Shown here: piece after piece, positions 9,619 to 19,068 of the stretch
Layout of the letters: every line of letters begins with the position of its first letter
Numbering within the stretch: the stretch's first letter is position 1
DNA from: CAYVOX01 sp964453035
GTDB taxonomy: Bacteria; Chloroflexota; Anaerolineae; Anaerolineales; Anaerolineaceae
Assembly: GCA_964453035.1 (NCBI GenBank)
Contig: CAYVOX010000053.1
Location: 1-19,068 of the forward strand
Reading direction: 5' to 3'
DNA: 19,068 nt
Made by a program: the position numbers and the translations under genes
Notes under the pieces: generated by a model
Told to the model about the DNA's origin: nothing
What the model saw: the letters and a program-made list of their open reading frames with translations, nothing else
Database searches by the model: none

Positions 9619-11361
9619 ATGGATAACTCGTTCAAACCGAAATTAACCCTTGAGGTGGTGCTGTACCTGCTGGCGTTTTGCGCGGCTCTCGGCTTTCGTT
9701 TTCTGAACCTTGGGCAAGCGCCAGCCGGTGATGGCGAAGCGCGCCTGGCTATACAGGCCATGCAAATGGCCACCGGCAGTAGCCCGCAGCTTGACCCGCA
9801 AGCAGGCTACCTGACGCTCACATCCGTGCTATTCTTCCTGTTTGGACGCGATAACTGGCTGGCGCGTTTTTGGCCTGCGCTGGCTGGGGCTTTTCTGGCG
9901 CTGGCGCCGTACCTGTTCCGTGAACGCCTCGGGCGCAGCGCAGCGGTGGTACTGGCTTTTCTTATCGCCTTTGACCCTGGTCTGGTTGCCATTTCGCGTC
10001 AGGCGGACGGGCGCATGCTGGCATTGACGCTGGCGCTGCTGGCTGCGGGTTTTTTCCTTGCTCGCAAGCCCGCCGCAGCCGGTATATTCGCCGGGCTGGT
10101 GCTGCTCAGCGGTCCCTCCATCTGGCTGGGGTTGCTCGGTTTGGGCCTGGGATACTTTATTTTTTACGCGCTGCAGCCTGCCGTTCAACAGAAATATAAC
10201 GGCAGCCTTGTGGGAATTTATGAAAGCCCCGAAACGCCTCCGCCTGCAGGACGGCACTGGGGTAAGTTGGGATTGTGGGCTCTGGGCAGCTTCCTGGCTT
10301 TCGGCTCGCTGTTCCTGACCCAGACTCCTGCCCTGGGCGCTGCAGCGGGCAGCCTGGCAGCTTTCATCGAGGGACTATTCGGGCGCCTGCCCGGGCAGTC
10401 TCTTCAACTGGTGCTGCTCGCCTGGATTGTTTCCGCGCCGCTGACGATTTTACTGGGCGTGACCGAAGCTTTTCGCGCAAAAAGAAGCCATGACTCCACC
10501 GGATTGTTTCTTTCCTGGTGGTGGGCAGCGGCACTCTTGCTGGCGCTGGTTAACCCGGGAAGGCATGCGGCGGATTTAATCTGGCCAGTTGTGCCGATGC
10601 TCGCAATGGGCGCCAGAACTGCCGCGCGCATTTTTGACATGCGCGGCGAGAAAACTGTTTTCTTTGCACATGCCTGCCTGACGGCAGCGCTGCTGGGGAG
10701 CATGTGGCTCAGCGTGGTGGGCGCCGTCAGCGCTTACGATGAGAGCGAACAGGCGATGCGCCTGGCTGGCATGCTGGCATCTTTCTTTCTGCTGCTGGCG
10801 GCGTCTTTTTTGATTATCTGGGGCTGGGGGTTGCGTGTCACCGGGCGCGGGTTGCGACTGGGAGCGGCGGCTTTGCTGGTCATCTATTCTCTTTCAACAG
10901 CCTGGCAGGCAGCCGGACTGGGCAACCATCCCGAGACAGAACTCTGGCGGCTGGATGCCTACCCGAAGGATGCTGACCTGCTGGCGGACAGCCTGCGTGA
11001 CTTTTCCATGTGGAAGACAGGCCGACCAGAGGCGCTGGATGTAGCCCTTTCCGGGTTGGAGAGTCCCTCCTTACAGTGGGCGCTGCGCGATATGCGAACC
11101 GTCAAAGTGGTTTCCGGTCTTTCGTCCAGCGATTCACCTGCGCTGGTGGTAACACCGCTGCAAAATGAGCTCAATGCCAGCGCGCCATACAGCGGGCAGG
11201 TTTTAGCCTGGAACACATTGCCGGATTGGGAGAAGATGGCGGGTAAAACCTGGCTCAAGTGGCTGATGTTCCGCGAAGCGCCGCTGCTTAGACAGGAAAT
11301 TCAACTCTGGGCGCGCACCGACCTCTTCCCGGGGGCGGCGACGTTACCCAAAAATCCATAG
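9619..11361 (+). CDS. GT-C membrane protein, divergent Agl23/TIGR03663-like
   Basis: 580 residues from the ATG at 9619, preceded by a purine-rich GGTGAGAG at 9603-9610. A TTG at 9592 would overlap the upstream stop by 4 bases and add nine residues, but has no better ribosome site, so I prefer ATG. About ten to twelve hydrophobic segments are followed by a soluble tail of roughly 130 residues. The N-terminal layout is that of GT39/Agl23-type proteins: a first TM (about 10-30), an outer loop with GDGEA (D38, E40), a second hydrophobic block after LFFLFGRDNWLAR (R77, R83), and an Arg-containing loop SRQADGR (R127, R132). The canonical acidic pair DE is altered to DGE, and the HGP tripeptide I associate with TIGR03663 is missing: the corresponding stretch is DPQAGYLTLT (59-68). 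It may be a divergent enzyme or a non-catalytic partner of the two YYY proteins encoded upstream. The tail does not resemble anything I recognise. Confidence 0.72.
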   Translation: MDNSFKPKLTLEVVLYLLAFCAALGFRFLNLGQAPAGDGEARLAIQAMQMATGSSPQLDPQAGYLTLTSVLFFLFGRDNWLARFWPALAGAFLALAPYLFRERLGRSAAVVLAFLIAFDPGLVAISRQADGRMLALTLALLAAGFFLARKPAAAGIFAGLVLLSGPSIWLGLLGLGLGYFIFYALQPAVQQKYNGSLVGIYESPETPPPAGRHWGKLGLWALGSFLAFGSLFLTQTPALGAAAGSLAAFIEGLFGRLPGQSLQLVLLAWIVSAPLTILLGVTEAFRAKRSHDSTGLFLSWWWAAALLLALVNPGRHAADLIWPVVPMLAMGARTAARIFDMRGEKTVFFAHACLTAALLGSMWLSVVGAVSAYDESEQAMRLAGMLASFFLLLAASFLIIWGWGLRVTGRGLRLGAAALLVIYSLSTAWQAAGLGNHPETELWRLDAYPKDADLLADSLRDFSMWKTGRPEALDVALSGLESPSLQWALRDMRTVKVVSGLSSSDSPALVVTPLQNELNASAPYSGQVLAWNTLPDWEKMAGKTWLKWLMFREAPLLRQEIQLWARTDLFPGAATLPKNP

Positions 11362-11367
11362 GATGGA

Positions 11368-12060
11368 ATGATGTGCCTGCCTGTAAATATCGCCATTGAT
11401 GGCCCTGCTGCTTCCGGTAAATCAACCGTTGCCGAGATTCTGGCTAACCGCTTAGGTTATCTCTTTTTTGATACTGGCGTGATGTACCGCGCGGTGACGT
11501 GGGCAGCCCTGCAGCAATTGCCCTCAACCTCGGATGAGGATTCCGTCTCGGCGCTGGCAGAACGAGTGGTGATTGATATCCTTCCACCCGGCGTGAAGGA
11601 TGGGCGCATGTGCGACGTGCTGCTTGACGGCGAGGATATCACCTGGAAAACCCGCCGCGCGGATGTGGAAGCTAATGTGTCACAGGTCTCTGCTTATGCG
11701 GGTGTGCGCCGGGCAATGACCGAACAGCAGCGCCGCATTGGCCGGCGCGGAAAAGTTATTATGGTGGGCCGCGACATTGGCACAGTGGTGCTGCCGGATG
11801 CCGAACTGAAGATTTATCTGGATGCATCTGTTGAAGAACGCGCCAGGCGGCGATATGAGGAACTACGCCGGCGCGGTGAAGGAGGCTCTTTTGAGACGAT
11901 TCTGGTGGGTTTACGCCACCGCGATGAGATTGACTCAACCCGGGCGGTGGCTCCCCTTAAACCGGCGCATGATGCGGTCATCATCAATTCGGATGGGCTT
12001 TCGATTGAGCAGGTAGTGGCGAAAATCCTGGCCCTGATAGATACTGTTCACCAGGAATAG
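11368..12060 (+). CDS. cmk: Cytidylate kinase (CMP/dCMP kinase)
   Basis: Transfers a phosphate from ATP to CMP or dCMP in the cytoplasm, supplying CDP/dCDP for RNA, DNA and CTP-dependent lipid and sugar activation. The 230-residue length matches the bacterial type-1 family. The P-loop GPAASGKST is at residues 12-20, followed by DTGVMYRA (35-42) in the CMP-binding region, the GRDIGTVV motif (134-141) and the Arg/Asp-rich lid and CMP contacts RDEIDSTR (185-192). All key residues are present, so it should be active. The start is ATG at 11368 or the adjacent ATG at 11371; AGGATGGA at 11360-11367 gives a better spacing for the second. It lies 6 bases after the GT-C gene and 8 bases before the receiver-kinase gene, so it is probably co-transcribed. 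In many bacteria cmk neighbours rpsA or aroA instead; nothing of that kind is seen here. Confidence 0.96.
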   Translation: MMCLPVNIAIDGPAASGKSTVAEILANRLGYLFFDTGVMYRAVTWAALQQLPSTSDEDSVSALAERVVIDILPPGVKDGRMCDVLLDGEDITWKTRRADVEANVSQVSAYAGVRRAMTEQQRRIGRRGKVIMVGRDIGTVVLPDAELKIYLDASVEERARRRYEELRRRGEGGSFETILVGLRHRDEIDSTRAVAPLKPAHDAVIINSDGLSIEQVVAKILALIDTVHQE

Positions 12061-12068
12061 GTAAACGA

Positions 12069-13187
12069 ATGAACCGAATCCTGGTGATCGAAGACGATGA
12101 CCCGGTTCGAGAGAACATCGTCGATCTATTAACCGCGGAAGGTTACTACCCTATCCAGGCGCGTGACGGCGAAGAAGGTGCGCATCTTGCCTGGGAATGG
12201 CTGCCCGACCTCATCGTGTGCGACATCCTGCTGCCCCATCTGGATGGTTACGGTGTGCTGGCAAAACTCAGCCGCGATCCTGCCACGGCTACCATCCCAT
12301 TTATCTTTCTAACGGCGCTTGGCAGCCAGGATCAAATTCGTAAAGGGATGGGGCTGGGGGCTGATGATTACCTCACCAAACCGTTTAACCTCAATGACTT
12401 GCTGAAATCGATCGAAATTCGCCTGCAGAAAAACAGAACCCTTTCGCAACAGGCCCGGCGCGTTCGATCTGAAAGCGCGACAGAACAAAATGACCGACTA
12501 CCGCGTGAACTGCTGCCTCCCCTCAACCAGGTGCTGCGCGGCGCCCAGGTTTTGCTTGAGCAGGGATCGCGCCTTGAGCCTGGTCGACTGCTGGAAATTG
12601 CCGGTCAAATTCACCAGCTTGCCGGGCAAATGATTCATCGTACCCAGAACCAGCTTTTCTTGGCTGACCTTGAGGTGATGATTAGCGACCCGGCAAGCCT
12701 GCTGGAATACCAGAAGGCGGAAACAATCAACGCCCAAGATGTTATTAACGAAATCGCGCAGGCCGTAGCTTTTCAGTCTCAACGGCAGGCTGATCTGGTG
12801 CTTGATCTGGGTGAAGCCCACCTGAAAATGGCTTACGATCATCTGCTAAAAATGATGGAAGAATTGCTGACGTATGCTTTCCAGGTCACCAGCAGTGGAG
12901 AGTCCGTTCAAATGACCGGGCGCCAGCTGCCCAAACGCAAAGTTTACCAACTCAAAATTGGGCTGAGGGATTGGAAACTGGATGACGAGATGGTTGAGCG
13001 CCTCAGCAGCAGCGATTTAACTCCACAAGCCATTTCGGGAACCTCGCAGGCTGATCTGGGACTGGTTATCATTTGGCGACTGGTTGACCTCTACCGGGGG
13101 CAGATTCAATACATCAAAGAGACCAGCGGGGGAGCGAAAATTACGTTGTCTCTACCGCTTGCCAATGGGTTCAGACAAAAAGTATAA
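12069..13187 (+). CDS. Response regulator receiver fused to a degenerate histidine-kinase-like module
   Basis: 372 residues, cytoplasmic, no membrane segment. Residues 1-120 are a complete CheY-like receiver: acidic pocket E8-D9-D10, phosphoacceptor D52 (CDILLP), T82 and K104 (TKPF). There is no DNA-binding domain. The rest follows a histidine-kinase layout but with lost key residues. RELLPPLN at 146-153 aligns with the usual HELRTPLN, so the His position is Arg146. In EELLTYAF (264-271) the N-box Asn is Tyr269. The DTGxG box is replaced by a stretch around RDWKLDDE. A weak G2-like block GTSQADLGL (324-332) and the terminal strand pattern GGAKITLSLPL remain. It is therefore probably a pseudokinase controlled by receiver phosphorylation, perhaps binding the kinase encoded next. 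No strong Shine-Dalgarno is visible; translation may be coupled to cmk, whose stop is 8 bases upstream. The stop codon lies in a promoter -10 box. Confidence 0.85.
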   Translation: MNRILVIEDDDPVRENIVDLLTAEGYYPIQARDGEEGAHLAWEWLPDLIVCDILLPHLDGYGVLAKLSRDPATATIPFIFLTALGSQDQIRKGMGLGADDYLTKPFNLNDLLKSIEIRLQKNRTLSQQARRVRSESATEQNDRLPRELLPPLNQVLRGAQVLLEQGSRLEPGRLLEIAGQIHQLAGQMIHRTQNQLFLADLEVMISDPASLLEYQKAETINAQDVINEIAQAVAFQSQRQADLVLDLGEAHLKMAYDHLLKMMEELLTYAFQVTSSGESVQMTGRQLPKRKVYQLKIGLRDWKLDDEMVERLSSSDLTPQAISGTSQADLGLVIIWRLVDLYRGQIQYIKETSGGAKITLSLPLANGFRQKV

Positions 13188-13188
13188 T
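13159..13188 (+). promoter_or_regulatory. Sigma-70-type promoter for the sensor kinase gene
   Basis: TTGCCA at 13159-13164 (five of six matches to the -35 consensus), an 18-base spacer, and a perfect TATAAT at 13183-13188. Transcription would start near 13195, about 25 bases before the GTG start of the kinase. The TAA stop of the receiver-kinase gene (13185-13187) is inside the -10 box, so the coding sequence and the promoter overlap. No experimental support is available. Confidence 0.6.
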
Positions 13189-13219
13189 ATATGGTACATT
13201 ATCTCCACAGATACCGCCT

Positions 13220-16200
13220 GTGAATAATCCAACCCCTTTTATTTTCCTAAATATTGACCCCCCTTACCACCTGGATGGGTGGGTGGGTTTGATTATCCTT
13301 TTGGCCATACTGGCCTGGGGGGTCAAAGCTGTCTGGGAACCGCTGCGCTCGTTGAGCCGCCGGCGGTGGATTATTCTGGGAACGCTGGCGGTTGCCACGC
13401 CGCTGTTGGCCTTGCTGTGGGTCATTCCCCTGCCGATACAGGACCATTTTCCCCTGCCCGGTATCCCGCTTCAGCCGCGGACGCCGGTCATCATCTTGCT
13501 TGCAGCGCTGCCGTGGGTGCTGGCAGGTGGGTTTACAACGCCATTCCTGGCAGTACTCCTGGGCGCTCTAAGCGGCCTGGTGGTGGCGCATACGGAGTCG
13601 CATCACTGGTTTACCCTGCTTGAGCTTGCCGGGCTGGCGCTGGCGTTTAGCTTTTTGGTGCGTCAGCGATACCGGACGCCGGTCTTTCGTTTCTGGCGCC
13701 ATCCCCTGGCAGCGGGTTTAACCCTGGCGATTTTCTATGCGCCGGTTTATATTCTCACCTCCTTTTTTGCCACCGGCGGACCAGTGGTGGCGCGTATTGA
13801 TTACGCTCTAACGCAAACCTGGCCGTGGATGCTGGCGCGGGCAGCCGAACTGATGTTGGCTAGCCTGTTGGCTGAAGCGCTATATCTGATGCGCGCCAGG
13901 GATTGGGGCAAGGGCGGGCACCTGATGCCCTCGCCGGTGGAGACGAGCCTTCAACGCCGCTTTTTCTTCACCACAGCTCCGCTCGTTCTCATCCTCGTCC
14001 TGGCGCTGACCATCGGCGACTGGGTGGTGGCGGGCAACACCGCTCGCCAGATGATCCAGGACCGGCTGAAAAACTTAGCGGATATTGTTTCAGAAACCCT
14101 CCCGCCGTTTCTTGAGACAGGCCAAACGCTGGTTTCGAACATTGGTACTCCGGAACTGCTCGCAATGAATTCGGAGACCTTGCGTTACCAGCTTGGCGAG
14201 CGCATGCGCTCGGTACCGTTCTTCTCACAACTCTTGCTATTCGATAGCAACCTGAACCTAATCGGCGGTTATCCCAGGGATAAGGCCGATCCGCCGCGCC
14301 TGAGCGATGATGAAGCGACGGGCTTGAGATTGGCATTGAAAAATGTGACCGGACAAACCTATCTCGTTCAGCCACAGATGGGCGAGCGTTCGGTGATGGT
14401 CTCCTTTATCGCGCTTATCAAGGATGCGGCGGGCACTTCTAAAGGGGTGATCATGGGGCGCACTGACCTGCTTGCCAATCCCATCACCAAAGCGGCGCTC
14501 CAATCGGTGGAAAGCCTCAAACCGATGCAGGGTGAGGGCATGGTGCTGGATGAAATTCAACGCGTCATTTACCATACCAGCGGCGCCGGCCTGCTCACCG
14601 GCTACGACGGCTACATTCCTGATTCCGAGCGTTTTTTTGATGAACCCTCCAAAATTGGCGTTCGCCTGATTGGTTACTATCGGGTGGTTGAGCCGAACTC
14701 CTGGGGGGTTCTGGTTCAGGTTCCCGCGGAACAGGCGCAAAGCCAGGCTTTAAATATTGCTGTACCGCTATTGGTGATACTGGTCATCCTCTCCACGCTG
14801 GCTTTCCTGGCGCTGCGCCTGGGCTTGCGCCAACTGACTGGCTCGCTTAAAACCCTCTCCAACGAGGCGACGATGATTGCGCAAGGTAAGCTGGACCAGC
14901 CCTTGCAGGTGACCACGGTGGATGAAGTGGGGCAGACAGGGCGGGCGTTTGAGCAGATGCGCCTGAGCCTTAAAGCTCGGTTGGAGGAATTGAACAACCT
15001 GTTAAGGGTCAGCCAGGCAGTTGCTGCGAACCTTGAAGCCGGTGAAGCCATTCGCCCCATTCTGGAGGCAGCGATGGGAGATGCGGCAACCTCGGCGCGG
15101 GTCATCCTGCCGCAGGATGTGGTACAGGATCTGCAATTTGATCGCTCCATCGTTCTGGGCTACGGGCCGCTCTCAGAACAGTATGCCTACCTGGATATGC
15201 AAATCTTTGAGTTGATGCGCAACCAAAACCTGATGAGCATTCCCAACACCAGCCGAATCCGGCGGCTTAATTTTTCCCCGGGTTGCGCGATGCCCGGCGC
15301 TGTGGTGGCGCTGGCTCTGCAACGTGAAAACCGCTACTTTGGGGCGCTGTGGGTGGCGTATGAGCATCCACACAACTTCTCCGAAGAAGAAATTCGCTTC
15401 CTGGGAACGCTGGCAAACCAGGCGGCTCTGGCAGCCTCCAATGCGCGGTTGTTTGCCTCAGCAGAAGTTGGCAGGCAGCGTTTGGAAGCTGTGTTGGTCT
15501 CTTCGCCGGAACCGGTTCTGGTGATTGATGAAAAACTGCGCCTGCTGCTGCTCAATTCCGCAGCCATGCAGGTGCCGGGGCTGATTATCAACGCCACGCC
15601 GGGTGAACCCATCCACAACGTGATTAATCACCCGCAACTTCTGGAATTGATTTCTCATAAGCGCGACGAAAAAATCACCTCGATAGAAATCAGCCTGCAG
15701 AATGATCGGGTTTACTTTGCCAGCGTTTCTTTGGTGACGGCCAGTAATCACCTGGTGGGCAAGGTGTGCGTGCTGCAGGACATTACCCACTATAAGCATT
15801 TGGATACCCTCAAATCTGACTTTGTCCAGACCGTCAGCCACGACCTGCGCTCTCCACTCACCCTCATTCGCGGTTATACCACCATGTTGCAGATGGTTGG
15901 GGAACTAAACGAGCAGCAAAAAGGCTACACCACCAAGATTGTGGCGGGGGTAGACAGCATGACCCACCTGATTAATAACCTGCTTGACCTGGGGTGGATT
16001 GAATCGGGCATGGCTTTGCGGCTGGAGAAGGTGACAGCTCAGGATGTCATCGAGCAGGTGCTCTCAGCGCTGCAACCGCAAGCCGCGCAGAAGAATATTC
16101 ACCTCTCGGTGGAGAACAGCACGCCCCAGCCGGTGGAGTTAGATGCTGACCGGGCCCTGCTGCAGCAGGCATTGACCAACCTGGTGGAAAACGGAATCAA

Positions 16201-16495
16201 ATATACCCCCATGGGCGGGGCTGTGAAAGTGAGCCTGGTGACGCGCGCCGAGACGGTGGTGTTTGAGGTGCACGATACGGGCATCGGGGTTGCGCCTTTG
16301 GATCTGCCGCGGATTTTTGAGAAGTTCTACCGCAGCCGCCGGCGCGAGGGCTTTCAATTGCGCGGAACCGGGCTGGGGCTGGCAATCGTTAAATCTATTG
16401 CGGAGCGGCATAAGGGGCGGGTGGGGGTCGAAAGCCAGCTCGGGCGTGGAAGCCTGTTCTACTTTGAGGTTCCATACCGGCAGTCGCAGCCCTAA
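13220..16495 (+). CDS. Membrane sensor histidine kinase (multi-TM, Cache-like sensor, HAMP, GAF, PAS, HisKA, HATPase)
   Basis: 1091 residues. Order: a polytopic N-terminal region with about six hydrophobic segments (residues about 20-225); another TM at 248-272; an extracytoplasmic sensor domain at about 273-508 with dCache-like character; a TM at about 511-535; HAMP at about 535-590 (LTGSLKTL, DEVGQTGRAFEQM); a GAF-like domain at about 595-745; a PAS domain at about 750-865 (SSPEPVLVIDEKLRLLLLNS); and the kinase core. The core is intact: phosphoacceptor H874 in SHDLRSP, N-box NLVENGIKY with N991, DTGIG at 1019-1023, FEKFYR, and GTGLGLAIV at 1049-1057. It should autophosphorylate from ATP and pass phosphate to a receiver, plausibly the one in the preceding gene. 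The signal is unknown. The GTG start at 13220 lies just before the first hydrophobic segment and has no clear Shine-Dalgarno; GTG at 13283 is a less likely alternative. Two stops in tandem (TAATAA, 16493-16498) end it. Confidence 0.9.
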   Translation: MNNPTPFIFLNIDPPYHLDGWVGLIILLAILAWGVKAVWEPLRSLSRRRWIILGTLAVATPLLALLWVIPLPIQDHFPLPGIPLQPRTPVIILLAALPWVLAGGFTTPFLAVLLGALSGLVVAHTESHHWFTLLELAGLALAFSFLVRQRYRTPVFRFWRHPLAAGLTLAIFYAPVYILTSFFATGGPVVARIDYALTQTWPWMLARAAELMLASLLAEALYLMRARDWGKGGHLMPSPVETSLQRRFFFTTAPLVLILVLALTIGDWVVAGNTARQMIQDRLKNLADIVSETLPPFLETGQTLVSNIGTPELLAMNSETLRYQLGERMRSVPFFSQLLLFDSNLNLIGGYPRDKADPPRLSDDEATGLRLALKNVTGQTYLVQPQMGERSVMVSFIALIKDAAGTSKGVIMGRTDLLANPITKAALQSVESLKPMQGEGMVLDEIQRVIYHTSGAGLLTGYDGYIPDSERFFDEPSKIGVRLIGYYRVVEPNSWGVLVQVPAEQAQSQALNIAVPLLVILVILSTLAFLALRLGLRQLTGSLKTLSNEATMIAQGKLDQPLQVTTVDEVGQTGRAFEQMRLSLKARLEELNNLLRVSQAVAANLEAGEAIRPILEAAMGDAATSARVILPQDVVQDLQFDRSIVLGYGPLSEQYAYLDMQIFELMRNQNLMSIPNTSRIRRLNFSPGCAMPGAVVALALQRENRYFGALWVAYEHPHNFSEEEIRFLGTLANQAALAASNARLFASAEVGRQRLEAVLVSSPEPVLVIDEKLRLLLLNSAAMQVPGLIINATPGEPIHNVINHPQLLELISHKRDEKITSIEISLQNDRVYFASVSLVTASNHLVGKVCVLQDITHYKHLDTLKSDFVQTVSHDLRSPLTLIRGYTTMLQMVGELNEQQKGYTTKIVAGVDSMTHLINNLLDLGWIESGMALRLEKVTAQDVIEQVLSALQPQAAQKNIHLSVENSTPQPVELDADRALLQQALTNLVENGIKYTPMGGAVKVSLVTRAETVVFEVHDTGIGVAPLDLPRIFEKFYRSRRREGFQLRGTGLGLAIVKSIAERHKGRVGVESQLGRGSLFYFEVPYRQSQP

Positions 16496-16532
16496 TAATC
16501 TTAACTGTTTTTAATATATTCCCAAAAGTGTG

Positions 16533-16541
16533 TGTTATAAT
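16533..16541 (+). promoter_or_regulatory. Extended -10 promoter upstream of rpoC
   Basis: TG at 16533-16534, one base, then a perfect TATAAT at 16536-16541 (TGnTATAAT, extended -10). No good -35 box is present: the nearest candidate is TTAATA at 16511-16516 with a long 19-base spacer, in an AT-rich stretch. Extended -10 promoters commonly tolerate a weak -35. Transcription would begin near 16548, giving a leader of about 104 bases before the rpoC start. Confidence 0.6.
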
Positions 16542-16583
16542 TTGAGTTTGCATGTATGCTCTAAAGCACACGAATTAATGAAC

Positions 16584-16609
16584 AGCGCGTGGGATTTTTC
16601 TCATGCGCT
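16584..16609 (+). promoter_or_regulatory. Perfect-length 11-bp hairpin in the predicted rpoC leader
   Basis: Arms 16584-16594 (AGCGCGTGGGA) and 16599-16609 (TCTCATGCGCT) pair over all 11 positions in RNA, with two G-U pairs, around a four-base UUUU loop. It lies between the predicted transcription start and the Shine-Dalgarno sequence, 30 bases upstream of AGGAGG. No T-run follows the 3' arm, so it is not a typical intrinsic terminator. A possible role is RNA stability, attenuation, or protein binding that controls rpoC; this is inference. Confidence 0.5.
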
Positions 16610-16639
16610 AGCGATGGTTCTTCTCCAAGTCAATGGCAT

Positions 16640-16645
16640 AGGAGG
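16640..16645 (+). promoter_or_regulatory. rpoC: Shine-Dalgarno site that fixes the rpoC GTG start
   Basis: AGGAGG, a full match to the anti-Shine-Dalgarno core, six bases before GTG at 16652. It is the strongest ribosome binding site in the window and settles the GTG start codon. Confidence 0.85.
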
Positions 16646-16651
16646 CGTTTA

Positions 16652-19068
<2,417 letters not shown>

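Larger units (their letters stand above)
16496..16651. other. Spacer between the sensor kinase gene and rpoC
   Basis: 156 bases with no plausible reading frame. It is AT-rich at its left end and holds the extended -10 promoter, a small imperfect hairpin (TGCT/AGCA, 16557-16568), the 11-bp leader hairpin and the rpoC ribosome binding site. I see no intrinsic terminator for the sensor kinase transcript, so read-through into rpoC is possible. Confidence 0.6.

Noticed and set aside
13191..13200. ATG at 13191 as an upstream start of the sensor kinase
   Set aside because: It is in a different frame from the kinase and falls at or before the predicted transcription start.
16584..16609. Intrinsic terminator for the sensor kinase gene
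   Set aside because: The stem is good, but no run of T follows the 3' arm and the hairpin lies downstream of a predicted promoter, so a leader element fits better.

Overview
The window reads as a chromosomal segment of a moderately GC-rich bacterium, most likely Chloroflexota and probably class Anaerolineae. The main clue is two copies of the rare YYY-motif membrane family (DUF2298, Chlor_Arch_YYY), which is known mostly from Chloroflexi and archaea. The RpoC present here also carries a long helical insertion in its N-terminal region. The taxonomic call is inference, because no rRNA is present. All eight genes lie on the + strand. I see no mobile element, CRISPR array, tRNA or rRNA.

Region 1 (1-11361) is a run of four genes for large, polytopic membrane proteins. 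First is the 3' part of a GT39/PMT-like GT-C glycosyltransferase. Second is a giant 1870-residue protein: a GT39-like transferase whose extracytoplasmic part is interrupted by three tandem beta-rich repeats, fused to a complete YYY/DUF2298 domain. Third is a free-standing paralogue of that YYY domain, starting 4 bases after the previous stop. Fourth is a GT-C protein with the layout of the archaeal Agl23/TIGR03663 family but without some of its signature residues. The set looks like a surface-glycosylation or lipid-linked-sugar module of unknown chemistry. It is the best candidate here for an undescribed system.

Region 2 (11368-16495) follows with almost no gaps: cytidylate kinase (cmk), then a response-regulator receiver fused to a kinase-like module that has lost its phosphorylatable His and the N-box Asn, then a large intact sensor histidine kinase. 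The kinase gene appears to have its own sigma-70-type promoter, whose -10 box contains the stop codon of the preceding gene.

Region 3 (16496-19068) is a 156-base spacer with an extended -10 promoter, an 11-bp hairpin in the predicted leader and a perfect AGGAGG ribosome binding site. It is followed by rpoC, whose 3' end lies outside the window. rpoB is not immediately upstream, and RpoC carries a roughly 185-residue coiled-coil-like insertion.

The first six genes are spaced 4-27 bases apart and could be one transcript. The histidine kinase and rpoC each appear able to start from their own promoters.
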